A stretch of 64,000 nucleotides of DNA, from contig NZ_WEGI01000010.1 of the NCBI RefSeq assembly GCF_009604425.1, positions 124,001 to 188,000 on the forward strand. The letters are read 5' to 3'. Below, one piece after another: positions 47,631-55,725 of the stretch. How positions within the stretch are numbered: position 1 is the first letter of the stretch; every line of letters begins with the position of its first letter. Source of the DNA: Nocardia aurantia (GTDB lineage Bacteria > Actinomycetota > Actinomycetes > Mycobacteriales > Mycobacteriaceae). Below the pieces are notes generated by a model. The model had not been told where the DNA came from and searched no databases. It saw only the letters and a program-made list of their open reading frames with translations. The position numbers and the translations under genes are program-made.

Positions 47631-48220
47631 TGGACAGTTCCGAGCACTCGGAGTCGTCGTCCGACCCTGCCCGAGTGGGTAGCGACCGACCCAGTGCCGC
47701 AACCGATCCCGGCCGTGGCAGGCGGATCGGCATCGATGTGGGCACCGTCCGCATCGGTGTCGCCGCCAGTGACCCGGACGGGATCCTGGCGACCCCGGTG
47801 GAGACCGTGGTGCGGCCGGGAGGCGGTAAGGGCGGGGCCGGGCGGGCCGGCGGCGGAAAAGGCGCGAGCGCACCCGATCTCGCGCGGATAGCTGAAATTG
47901 TGCTGGAATATGAGGCCGTCGAGGTGGTCGTCGGCCTTCCTCGGACGCTTCGGGGTGAGAACGGCACGTCAGCGCGGTTCGCCGTCGATTTCGCCAAGCG
48001 TTTGCGAGAGCTTTTACCCCAGCTGCCCATACGACTTTCCGACGAACGTTTGACTACCGTGTCAGCTGCACGTGCGTTGCGGGAGAGCGGCGTTCGCACA
48101 CGTGGCCAGCGGCGGATGATCGACCAGGCGGCCGCTGTCGCGATCCTGCAGGGCTGGTTGGACGAACGGAGTGCGGTGTTGAGGTCGGCCGGTGACGGAC
48201 GCGGCGAGGTGCTCGAATGA
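47630..48220 (+). CDS. ruvX: Holliday-junction resolvase-like protein YqgF/RuvX
   Basis: 196 residues with an N-terminal extension of about 30 Ser/Asp-rich residues. The RNase H-like fold keeps RIGIDVGTVRIGVAASDPDG, VVVGLPRTLRGENG, RLSDERLTTVSA and DQAAAVAILQGWL, including the acidic residues of the presumed active site. A Gly-rich insert (GGGKGGAGRAGGGKG) lies near 62-78. YqgF family members process 16S rRNA 5' ends or resolve junctions; which applies here is unknown. It is coupled at both ends to alaS and mltG (ATGA 48217-48220). Confidence 0.92.
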
Positions 48221-50454
48221 GCGACCGCTGGAGCCGGGCCGAAGAGCGTATCCACCAGGAGACCGAGGCGCGCCGATACCGGCGCGAGGACCAGGACTGG
48301 GGAGACGAGGCCCCGCCGGTGCCGACCCGCCGCCGAGCGCGGCACGCGGCGGTGTCCGACGACGACGATTACCTCTACGACGAGTCCGGCTACCCGAGCC
48401 GCGACTATCCGGACCTCGGCTACGCGGACCCTGGTGCCGCGGTATCCGGCTACGCGGACCCGGGTGCCGTCGCATCCGGCTACCCGGACCCGGGTGCCGC
48501 CGCATCCGGCTACCCGGAGCCCGGCTATTCAGCGCCGAGTGGCGCCGATGTCGGCTACGTCGCGCCGCGTCGCTCCGGTGCCGACCATGCCGCGCCGCGT
48601 CGTGCCGACTACGCCGCACCGCGCCACGCCGAGGCCGACCGTCCGGCGGTCCGCCACTCGGATCCCGGCTATGCGACACCCGCGGGTCCGGGGTACCCGG
48701 CAGCGGCGGACCCGAGCCATGCCGCACCGGCGCACGCCGATCCCGGATACACCGCGCCGGGCCACCCGGATCCGGCGTATCCCGTTGCGAATCCGGCGTA
48801 TGCCGTGCCCGCCCGGCCCGACGGGGGCCACGCCGCGCCCGGCTATGCGGATCCGGACGACGAATACGACGACTACGAGAACGATTACGGCGACTACGAG
48901 GCGCCGGGCCACGAGGTTCCCGGTCGTGACGTCCCGCTGACCCATCGCGCGACGACGCCGGTGTCGCGCGGGCGCCGGGCCGCCGCGCCGCCGCCGGGCA
49001 CCGGCGAGTCGCCTGCGGTCGCCCGCGGCCGGGAGCAGCCGGACGCCACCCGCCGCCGGGGGACCGGCCGGGCCGCCCGCGCGGCTCGCGATCGTGCGGA
49101 CCGGCCGTACGACGTCTACGAGGATGACGACACGACCGTAATTCCGCGTTATACGGACGATCCGTACGATACGGACGAGAATTTGCCCGTGGTCACCACA
49201 CCGTCATCGCGCACCCGGACGGCCTCCGCCCGGCCGGGGAAGCGTTCCAAGTCGGGCGGCGGACGCGGCAGTCGCAGTTCCCGGGCGGCGTCCCGTCGCG
49301 CGGCCGAACGGAAACGCCGCCGGCGCAACATCGTTCTGCTCGGCGGCCTGATCGCGGTGCTGTTCGTCGCCGCGGGCGGCTATGCCGGTTACAAGTTCGT
49401 CAGCGGGAAATTCGGTGGGCCCGAGGACTTCTCGGGACCCGCGGGCCCGCTGGTGGTCGTCCAGGTGCAACCGGGCGACACCTCCCAGCAGATCGCCAAG
49501 ACCATGCTCACGAAGGGCGTTGTCGCCAGCACGGGCGCCTTCTACGAGGCGGCCGTGCGCAACACCGAGATGAAGTCGGTGCAGCCGGGCTTCTACGCGG
49601 TGCCCTCGCACAGCAAGGGCGTCGACGCGGCCGCCGCGCTGGTGGACAAGAACGCCCGGGTCGGCAACGTGGTGGTGTCCAGCGGACGCCAGCTGCACGA
49701 CTCCAACGACGTCAACACGGGCGCGCGGATGGAGGGCATCTACCGCAAGATCGCCGACGCCAGCTGCATCGGCACGAACGCCGATCGGAAGTGCGTCACC
49801 TACGAGCAACTGGACGCCGCCGGCGCGGGCGATCCGGCCGGGCTCGGGGTGCCGGCCTGGGCGATGGACTCGGTGCGGCAGGCGCCGGACCACAGCCGGC
49901 AGCTGGAGGGCCTGATCGCCGTCGGCACCTGGGATTTCGATCCCAGCGGCACACCCGCGCAGATCATCGCGCAGCTGGTGACCGTGAGCGCGCACGGCTA
50001 CGAGTCGACCGGGCTGAGCGCCGGAAACGGTGGCAACGGCCTGAACCCGTATCAGGCGCTCACCGCGGCGTCGCTGGTCGAACGGGAGGCGTTGCCGGCC
50101 GACATGTCGAAGGTCGCGCGGGTCATCGTGAACCGGCTCGCGGTCAACCAGCCGCTGCAGTTCGATTCGACGGTCAACTATTCGCTCGACCGCACGGAGG
50201 TCGCGACCACCGACAGTGACCGGGCGAAACGGACTCCCTGGAACACATACGCCATGTCCGGCCTGCCGGCGACACCGATCTCGTCGCCGTCGCTGGAGGC
50301 CCTGCGGGCCGTCGAGAACCCCGCGCCCGGGCCATGGTTGTATTTCGTCACCGTCGACAAGCAGGGCACCACCCTGTTCACCGACAGTTACAGCGAACAC
50401 CTGCGCAATATCGAACGCGCCCGGCAGAGCGGAATCCTGGACAGTGGACGATAG
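48217..50454 (+). CDS. mltG: Endolytic murein transglycosylase MltG with long N-terminal extension
   Basis: 745 residues, against roughly 415 for M. tuberculosis Rv2553c. The extra length is an N-terminal cytoplasmic region of about 365 residues rich in Tyr, Pro, Asp and Ala, with 10-residue repeats (GYADPGAAVS-type) and an acidic DDEYDDYENDYGDYE patch. One membrane helix lies at about 371-391. The extracytoplasmic YceG domain includes LMTKG-type LysM-like elements and the catalytic ASLVEREALPADMSKV with E622, then QPLQFDSTVNYSL. It cleaves nascent glycan strands. Its stop falls inside the first copy of a 24-bp repeat shared with aroE. Confidence 0.92.
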   Translation: MSDRWSRAEERIHQETEARRYRREDQDWGDEAPPVPTRRRARHAAVSDDDDYLYDESGYPSRDYPDLGYADPGAAVSGYADPGAVASGYPDPGAAASGYPEPGYSAPSGADVGYVAPRRSGADHAAPRRADYAAPRHAEADRPAVRHSDPGYATPAGPGYPAAADPSHAAPAHADPGYTAPGHPDPAYPVANPAYAVPARPDGGHAAPGYADPDDEYDDYENDYGDYEAPGHEVPGRDVPLTHRATTPVSRGRRAAAPPPGTGESPAVARGREQPDATRRRGTGRAARAARDRADRPYDVYEDDDTTVIPRYTDDPYDTDENLPVVTTPSSRTRTASARPGKRSKSGGGRGSRSSRAASRRAAERKRRRRNIVLLGGLIAVLFVAAGGYAGYKFVSGKFGGPEDFSGPAGPLVVVQVQPGDTSQQIAKTMLTKGVVASTGAFYEAAVRNTEMKSVQPGFYAVPSHSKGVDAAAALVDKNARVGNVVVSSGRQLHDSNDVNTGARMEGIYRKIADASCIGTNADRKCVTYEQLDAAGAGDPAGLGVPAWAMDSVRQAPDHSRQLEGLIAVGTWDFDPSGTPAQIIAQLVTVSAHGYESTGLSAGNGGNGLNPYQALTAASLVEREALPADMSKVARVIVNRLAVNQPLQFDSTVNYSLDRTEVATTDSDRAKRTPWNTYAMSGLPATPISSPSLEALRAVENPAPGPWLYFVTVDKQGTTLFTDSYSEHLRNIERARQSGILDSGR
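48418..48525 (+). repeat. 30-bp in-frame repeats in mltG
   Basis: Three consecutive units (48418-48447, 48448-48477, 48478-48507) and a partial fourth, each encoding GYADPGAAVS or a variant. They lie in the disordered N-terminal extension of MltG. Confidence 0.85.
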
Positions 50455-50563
50455 GCGGCCCGCCGCAGTGGACGATAAGCGGCCCGCCGCAGTGGACGAT
50501 AAGCGGCCCGCCGCGGTGGACGATAAGCGGCCCGCCGCGGTGGACGTTAAGCGGCCCGCCGCG
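50444..50563 (+). repeat. 24-bp tandem repeat carrying repeated GTG start codons
   Basis: Five copies of a unit beginning GTGGACGATAAGCGGCCC, nearly identical; the first has TAG where the others have TAA or TTA. In the aroE frame each copy encodes VDDKRPAA or a variant; in the mltG frame copies 1-4 begin with GGACGA and a stop. The array therefore spans the end of mltG and the start region of aroE. Confidence 0.93.
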
Positions 50564-51385
50564 GTGGACGGCGGCGTGCTGCACGGTCGCCGTGCAGCCG
50601 TACTCGGCAGTCCGATCGCGCATTCCCGCTCGCCGCAACTACATCTCGCCGCATATCGAGCGCTCGGCCTGGACTGGACCTACGAACGCATCGAATGCAC
50701 CGGCGAGCAGTTGCCGGGGCTGGTGGACGGGCTCGGCCCGGAATGGATCGGCCTGTCGGTGACCATGCCCGGCAAGGTGGCGGCCCTGGAGTACGCCGGC
50801 GAGCACACCGAACGGGCGTTGCTGGCCGGCTCTGTGAACACCCTGGTCCGCACCGCCGCCGGCTGGCGTGCGGACTGCACCGACATCGACGGTGTGCGGG
50901 GTGCGCTGCAGGAGGGTGGCGTCGAGAAGATCGACAGCGCGGTACTGCTCGGCGCCGGCGGTACCGCCCGCCCGGCGCTGCTCGCGCTCGCCGACCTGGG
51001 TGCGCGGGCGGTCACCGTGGTGGCCCGGGACGCCGGTCGGGCCGCGACCACTCTGGACCTGGCCGAGCGCCTGGGGTTCGAGACGACCCTGATCGGTTTC
51101 GACGCCGAAACGGTCCGTGCGGCCGCGGCCGCCGCCGACGCCGCGGTCAGCACCGTGCCGTCCGCCGGGGTCGCCGCGGTGGTGGACGCGGTCGCCGCCG
51201 CGCCGGTCGTGCTGGACGCCATCTACGATCCGTGGCCGACACCGCTGGCAGAGGCGGTACGGCGGGCCGGCCACACGGTGGTCAGCGGCCTGGACATGTT
51301 GCTCAACCAGGCGTACCGGCAGGTGGAACAGTTCACCGGGCAGCCGGCGCCGAAGGCCGCGATGGCCGCGGCCCTCGACGCCTGA
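50444..51385 (+). CDS. aroE: Shikimate dehydrogenase
   Basis: Reduces 3-dehydroshikimate to shikimate with NADPH. The conserved domain starts at LHGRRAAVLGSPIAHSRSPQ and includes SVTMPGK (catalytic Lys), CTDIDGVRG (catalytic Asp), the NADP loop LLGAGGTARPAL and SGLDMLLNQAYRQVEQFTG. The start is ambiguous: GTG codons recur in frame every 24 bp at 50444, 50468, 50492, 50516, 50540 and 50564. The first overlaps the mltG stop and gives 313 residues with five VDDKRPAA-type octapeptides; the last gives 273 residues, the normal family length (M. tuberculosis AroE is about 269). None has a good ribosome site, so coupling to mltG is likely. Confidence 0.92.
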   Translation: MDDRRPAAVDDKRPAAVDDKRPAAVDDKRPAAVDVKRPAAVDGGVLHGRRAAVLGSPIAHSRSPQLHLAAYRALGLDWTYERIECTGEQLPGLVDGLGPEWIGLSVTMPGKVAALEYAGEHTERALLAGSVNTLVRTAAGWRADCTDIDGVRGALQEGGVEKIDSAVLLGAGGTARPALLALADLGARAVTVVARDAGRAATTLDLAERLGFETTLIGFDAETVRAAAAAADAAVSTVPSAGVAAVVDAVAAAPVVLDAIYDPWPTPLAEAVRRAGHTVVSGLDMLLNQAYRQVEQFTGQPAPKAAMAAALDA

Positions 51386-51394
51386 GCCGGCTCG

Positions 51395-51613
51395 TCAGCC
51401 GGCGCTGCCGGTGGACAGCAGACGCTGCCACCCGGCGACCGGAACCGTGGCGCTGCTGCCCGGCACCACCACGGGCACCTTCGGCGAGTCCTCGCAGAAT
51501 CCCTCGTGGCATTCGTTCACGGCGAGCGTGGTGTGACGAATTCCGTTGCCACCCAAGACGATCAGCGCACCGAGCAGAACCGCGACGGTGAGCCGGGCGA
51601 TGGTCGTGGACAT
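51395..51613 (-). CDS. Small secreted or membrane-anchored protein
   Basis: 72 residues with a signal-like start (MSTTIARLTVAVLLGALIVL) and a short mature part with two cysteines (NECHEGFCEDSP) that could form a disulfide. An excellent ribosome site (GGAGGAGGAAC) precedes the ATG at 51613, supporting that it is real. No family was recognised. It converges on aroE; a 7-bp hairpin (51386-51392 with 51397-51403) spans the two stops. Confidence 0.65.
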   Translation of the reverse strand: MSTTIARLTVAVLLGALIVLGGNGIRHTTLAVNECHEGFCEDSPKVPVVVPGSSATVPVAGWQRLLSTGSAG

Positions 51614-51778
51614 GTTCCTCCTCCCTCCGCCGAGAATTTCCCGGCGCTGCGGTCAGTGTGTCCGTTACCGGCGCGCTCAACCAAAAGGCCGAATGGTTTG
51701 TATTGTTTCGGGAGTCCGGTACCGGTCGCGTTCCTGTAACCGGTTACTGTTTCTCGGATTTCTTCGGCAGGTACGGGT

Positions 51779-51784
51779 TAGGGT
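51779..51784 (+). promoter_or_regulatory. -10-like element for a leaderless transcript
   Basis: TAGGGT lies 7 nt before the ATG at 51792, the spacing expected if transcription starts at the start codon. No clear -35 element is seen 17 bp upstream. Confidence 0.4.
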
Positions 51785-51791
51785 GGTCGAC

Positions 51792-52244
51792 ATGGGTGCG
51801 TGGGTGTTGCGTGCGACGGCGTTCGGTGTGCTGGTGGTGGTGCTGCGTACCCTGCTGGGTTTCGCCATGATCTACTGGCCGACCGAGGGCTCGTGGCTGC
51901 GCATCCTGTGCCTGGCGGTCATCGTCCTGGCCGTCGCGGCCTGGGGCCTGGCCGACGGCCGCGGCGACCGTCAGGCCAATCCCGACCCCGAGCGCGGCGG
52001 CGCGGACCTCACCGTCCGCTGGTTGAAGGCGGGCGTCGCCGGCGGCCTGGGCAGCGGCCTGGTCGCCTGGATACTCGACCTACTCCCCAAACTGGACCTG
52101 GGCGGCAACGGTCTCCTCTTCGAACTGACCGCCGGCGCATCCTTCATCGTGCTGCTGATCTTCGTCCCCGCCATGGCTGGCGTCGCCCTCGGCCGCTTCC
52201 TGGCCGGCCGTGAACACCGCACGGGTGCTGCCGCTGCGGCTTGA
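51792..52244 (+). CDS. Small four-helix membrane protein (B-4DMT transporter-like)
   Basis: 150 residues with about four membrane helices: ATAFGVLVVVLRTLLGFAMI, WLRILCLAVIVLAVAAWGLA, WLKAGVAGGLGSGLVAWILD and ASFIVLLIFVPAMAGVALG. A short charged loop (DGRGDRQANPDPERGG) lies between helices 2 and 3. Size and pattern fit the B-4DMT family described in nocardiae and relatives, a guess from topology. ATG 51792 was chosen over an in-frame GTG at 51783 because of the promoter spacing. Confidence 0.65.
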   Translation: MGAWVLRATAFGVLVVVLRTLLGFAMIYWPTEGSWLRILCLAVIVLAVAAWGLADGRGDRQANPDPERGGADLTVRWLKAGVAGGLGSGLVAWILDLLPKLDLGGNGLLFELTAGASFIVLLIFVPAMAGVALGRFLAGREHRTGAAAAA

Positions 52245-52598
52245 TCGCACGGGTGCCCGGCTGCTGCGTGCCCGCACGGGTGCTGCGGCTATGGCTTGAT
52301 CGCGGGTGGCGCGGCTGTGGCTTGATCGCGCAGGCGCCCCGGCTGCTGGGTGACCGTGCGGGTGGCCGCGGCCGCTACGTGATCGCAGGCGCAGCCGCGC
52401 GGGTCCGCCCATGCGGATGGTTGTGTTACGCCGGTGCCCGCCTTACTCGAGCGCGGCCTTCGAGGCGAGTGTCGCATTCGAGCTCGTCAGCGCCGCTCGC
52501 CCGCAACAACGCGAAGCGTTGGCCGGACAGGTCCGAACCGGCGGCGATCGTCAGCTGCCGCCGTGCGGAACGGCGGCGGCTGCGGGCGCCGTCGGGGC
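52245..52598. other. Intergenic region with degenerate repeats
   Basis: 354 bp between the B-4DMT-like gene and the 3' end of aroB. Around 52238-52350 the motif GGCTTGATCGC recurs three times within degenerate 30-45-bp units, the first copy covering the stop codon of the upstream gene. The rest is featureless, and no gene or clear terminator was found. Confidence 0.55.
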
Positions 52599-53717
52599 CT
52601 ACAGCAGGATCGCGCCGCTCTCGGGGGTCGCATCGCGGCCTATGGTGGCGTAGGCGGCGGCGAGCAGGCTCGGGTCCGGGCCCTCGAGGCGACCCGGTTT
52701 GGCGAGACCGTCCAGCACGACGAAGCGCAGTACGCCCGCGCGGGTCTTCTTGTCGGTCTGCATGGTGTCGAGCAGTTGCGGCAGCGCGTCCGCGTCGTAG
52801 CTGACCGGCAGGCCGACGCTGGTGAGGATGCTGCGATGGCGGTCGGCGGTGGCATCGTCGAGCCGCCCGGCCAGCCGGCCCAGTTCCGCGGCGAACACCA
52901 GTCCCACCGAGACGGCGGCCCCGTGCCGCCAGCGGTAGCGCTCGCGGCGCTCCACCGCATGGCCGAGGGTGTGGCCGTAGTTCAGGATCTCGCGCAGGCT
53001 GGACTCCTTGAGATCCGCGGCGACCACGTCGGCCTTCACCTGGATCGAGCGGCGGATCAGTTCCGGCAGTACATCACCGGCGGGATCGAGCGCCGCCTGC
53101 GGGTCCCGCTCGATCAGATCCAGGATCACCGGATCGGCGATGAATCCGGTCTTGATGATCTCGGCCATACCCGCGACGATCTCGTTGCGCGGCACCGTCT
53201 CCAGCGTCGCCAGGTCCACCAGCACCGCCGACGGCTCGTGGAAGCAGCCGACCAGATTCTTGCCCGCATCGGTGTTGATACCGGTCTTGCCGCCGACGGC
53301 CGCGTCGACCATCGCCAGGAGCGTGGTGGGCACGTGCACGACCTTGACGCCGCGCATCCAGGTGGCCGCGACGAAACCGGTCAGGTCGGTGGCCGCCCCG
53401 CCGCCGAGGCTCACGACGACGTCCTGCCGGGTCAGTCCGATCCGCCCGAGCACCTCCCAGCAGTAGCCGGCGACCGGCAGTTCCTTACCCGCCTCGGCAT
53501 CCGGGATCTCGATCCGGTGCGCGTCGACACCCTTGTCCACCAACGCCTGTCGTACAACTTCGGCGGTCTCGGTGAGCGGCGGCTGATGGAAGATCGCGAC
53601 TGTGCGCACCCCGCGCTGGCCGGTCACCTGGTCGACGAGGTCGCCCAGCAGACCGCGCCCGATGATCACCGGATACGGCTGTGCGGTGCGGACCTCGATG
53701 CGGGTCGGCTCACTCAT
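52599..53717 (-). CDS. aroB: 3-dehydroquinate synthase
   Basis: 372 residues, converting DAHP to 3-dehydroquinate using NAD and a divalent metal. It starts MSEPTRIEVRTAQPYPVIIG. The NAD-binding VVSLGGGAATDLTGFVAAT, VPTTLLAMVDAAVGGKTGI, the metal-ligand regions EIIKTGFI, NYGHTLGHAVE and RHGAAVSVGL are intact. Its ATG overlaps the aroK stop by 8 nt, so translation is coupled. It is the last gene of the leftward aroC-aroK-aroB operon; the aroQ dehydratase that follows in M. tuberculosis is not here. Confidence 0.96.
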   Translation of the reverse strand: MSEPTRIEVRTAQPYPVIIGRGLLGDLVDQVTGQRGVRTVAIFHQPPLTETAEVVRQALVDKGVDAHRIEIPDAEAGKELPVAGYCWEVLGRIGLTRQDVVVSLGGGAATDLTGFVAATWMRGVKVVHVPTTLLAMVDAAVGGKTGINTDAGKNLVGCFHEPSAVLVDLATLETVPRNEIVAGMAEIIKTGFIADPVILDLIERDPQAALDPAGDVLPELIRRSIQVKADVVAADLKESSLREILNYGHTLGHAVERRERYRWRHGAAVSVGLVFAAELGRLAGRLDDATADRHRSILTSVGLPVSYDADALPQLLDTMQTDKKTRAGVLRFVVLDGLAKPGRLEGPDPSLLAAAYATIGRDATPESGAILL

Positions 53718-55725
53718 GGGCGTGCGGCTCCGATTCTGCTGGGGATGATGGGGAATTGGCCCGGCCGCGCTGCGCCCCGGGCGACTCGTCCTGCCGGACA
53801 ACCTGTTTCGAGACCGCACCGGTATCACCAGACTCCGAAGCCGAAGTCGGGGCTGAAACCGAGGAAGCGGCGGAAGTTGAGGGATCGGCCGAAGCCGATG
53901 GCGGGGCTGAAGCTGATGGCGGGGTTGAAGCTGAGGGGGCGGCCGAAGCTGACAGCGTGGCGGTCGCCGAGGGACCGGCCGAAGCTGATGGCGGGGCGGA
54001 AGCCGAGGGAGCGGCGGAAGTTGAGGGGTCGGCCGGAGCCGATGGCGGGGCTGAAGTTGAGGGTTCGGCGGAAGCTGATGGCGGGGTGGAAGCCGAGGGA
54101 GCGGCGGAAGTTGAGGGTTCGGCGGAAGCTGATGGCGGGGTGGAAGCCGAGGGAGCGGCGGAAGTTGAGGGGTCGGCGGAAGCTGATGGCGGGGCTGAAG
54201 CTGAGGGGGCGGTCGAAGCTGACGGCGTGGCGGTCGCCGAGGGAGCGGTCGAAGCTGACGGCGTGGCGGTCGCCGAGGGGGCGGTCGAAGCCGACGGTGC
54301 GGTCGAATCCGATGGCGTGGTCGAATCCGACGGCGTGGCTGAAGTCGACGGCGTGGCCGAATCCGATGGTGCGGCAGGCGGCCCCGATGGCCGCCGGGCG
54401 GTCCGTCGCTGCGATCGCCGCCCAGTGCCACCGGAGCTGGTCGGGCTTGGGGCCTCCCCTGCGGCGGCAGTCGGCTGCGCCTCCGAGCCGTGCGCCAGCG
54501 CCGACAAGACGGCCGCGGGCGCCAGACGGCGGTTCCGGCTCCGGCGAGACCGGCTGCCGGAGCGGGTGTTTCGCACTTCGGCATGGGTATTCGCCGTCGA
54601 GGCATCGTGATTCGAGACTGTCGGCTCGGCAGCGGATGCGTGTGCCACCGGCTGGGGGGAGTCGCTCGAGGCGCCGAACCGCGAGGCGTCCGACCGGCGG
54701 TCGTCCGAGGTGGCGTTGCCGGAAGTGGTGCCATCGACAGGCGACGTCGTGACGGGGCGAGCCGGCGCAGTGCCGACGGGTGGGGGCGTGGTCCGGCCGG
54801 CTTCGGCGGCGGCGGACTCTGCCGTGGTCCGGTTGGCTGCGGGGTTGCCGGGAGACTCTGCCGCGGTGCCGGTGGATCTTGGAGCCCGACCGGGTCGCTG
54901 TGTGCCGTCGCCGGATTCGGTTGCGGCCGTGGCGGTGTCGCCGGGCGAGGTGGTGGGGTCGGTGACGGTACGGGTCCTGGCGCCGCGTGCGCGGCGGCCG
55001 CCTCGGCGGCGGCGTTTGGTGGTGGGGATGCCGGTAGGGGATTCGCCGGGGGGCGGCGTGGCTGTGGCGTCGGGTGTGCCGGTGGTGGGGGTGCCGGCGG
55101 GGGCGCTTCCCTGGTCCGTGGTGCGGGAGCGGCGGCGTGGGCGGGAACGCGAGGTCCGGGGGGTTTCCGGTTCCGGTTCGGTGGTGGGGACGATGGATTC
55201 GAGGTCGAGTTTCGCCAGGATGTGCCGTACCACGCGGCTGGGGCTGCGGCCGTCGGTGCGGACGCGGACGGAGGCGACCTCGCGGTACAGGGGCCGCCGA
55301 TGGCGCATCAGCGCGCGGTACTTCTCGCCCGGGTCGTCTCCGGCCAGCAGGGGCCGGTTGTTGTTCCCGCCGGTGCGGCGCAGGCCCTCGGCGATGCTGA
55401 TCTCCAGGTACACGACAGTGCGCCCGCGCAGCAGGTCGCGGGTGGCGTCGGAGAGGATGGCGCCACCGCCGAGCGAGACGATGCCGCGCTCGGCGAGAAT
55501 CGCACGCCGGACGATGCGTTCCTCGATGCGCCGGAATTCCGGCTCACCGTCGGTGGCGAAGATATCCGGGATGGTCCGTCCGGTCTCGGCCTCGATCCCG
55601 GCGTCGGTGTCGAACAGGTCGACCCCGAGTTCCTTGGCCAGCTTGCGGCCGATCGTCGACTTGCCCGCTCCGGGCGGCCCGACCAGAACCACGCACGGAC
55701 GGCGCGGGTCGGTCTGCACGATCAA
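53710..55725 (-). CDS. aroK: Shikimate kinase fused to a very long disordered tail
   Basis: 671 residues, against about 170-180 for a normal shikimate kinase. Residues 1-178 are a complete kinase: VLVGPPGAGKSTIGRKL (P-loop), FDTDAGIEAETG (shikimate-binding DTD), EPEFRRIEERI, SLGGGAILS and NNNRPLLAG (lid arginine). The remaining roughly 490 residues are low-complexity: Arg-rich patches (TKRRRRGGRRARGARTRT, SRSRRSRNRRLAP), Thr/Pro/Ser stretches and a PSASAPPSAS-type repeat region (about 450-625). The start is a TTG directly after the aroC stop, with AGGAGG upstream; a GTG at 55719 is the alternative. The tail stays open and in frame to the overlap with aroB, so it is probably translated. Confidence 0.93.
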   Translation of the reverse strand: MIVQTDPRRPCVVLVGPPGAGKSTIGRKLAKELGVDLFDTDAGIEAETGRTIPDIFATDGEPEFRRIEERIVRRAILAERGIVSLGGGAILSDATRDLLRGRTVVYLEISIAEGLRRTGGNNNRPLLAGDDPGEKYRALMRHRRPLYREVASVRVRTDGRSPSRVVRHILAKLDLESIVPTTEPEPETPRTSRSRPRRRSRTTDQGSAPAGTPTTGTPDATATPPPGESPTGIPTTKRRRRGGRRARGARTRTVTDPTTSPGDTATAATESGDGTQRPGRAPRSTGTAAESPGNPAANRTTAESAAAEAGRTTPPPVGTAPARPVTTSPVDGTTSGNATSDDRRSDASRFGASSDSPQPVAHASAAEPTVSNHDASTANTHAEVRNTRSGSRSRRSRNRRLAPAAVLSALAHGSEAQPTAAAGEAPSPTSSGGTGRRSQRRTARRPSGPPAAPSDSATPSTSATPSDSTTPSDSTAPSASTAPSATATPSASTAPSATATPSASTAPSASAPPSASADPSTSAAPSASTPPSASAEPSTSAAPSASTPPSASAEPSTSAPPSAPADPSTSAAPSASAPPSASAGPSATATLSASAAPSASTPPSASAPPSASADPSTSAASSVSAPTSASESGDTGAVSKQVVRQDESPGAQRGRANSPSSPAESEPHAHE
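53860..54370 (-). repeat. Ser/Ala/Pro-coding low-complexity repeats in the aroK tail
   Basis: About 510 bp of degenerate repeats built from 6- and 12-bp steps with longer units of about 60-75 bp (compare 54060-54120 with 54120-54180). The encoded pattern is PSASAPPSASADPSTSAAP with variants. All periods keep the frame. Confidence 0.85.
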
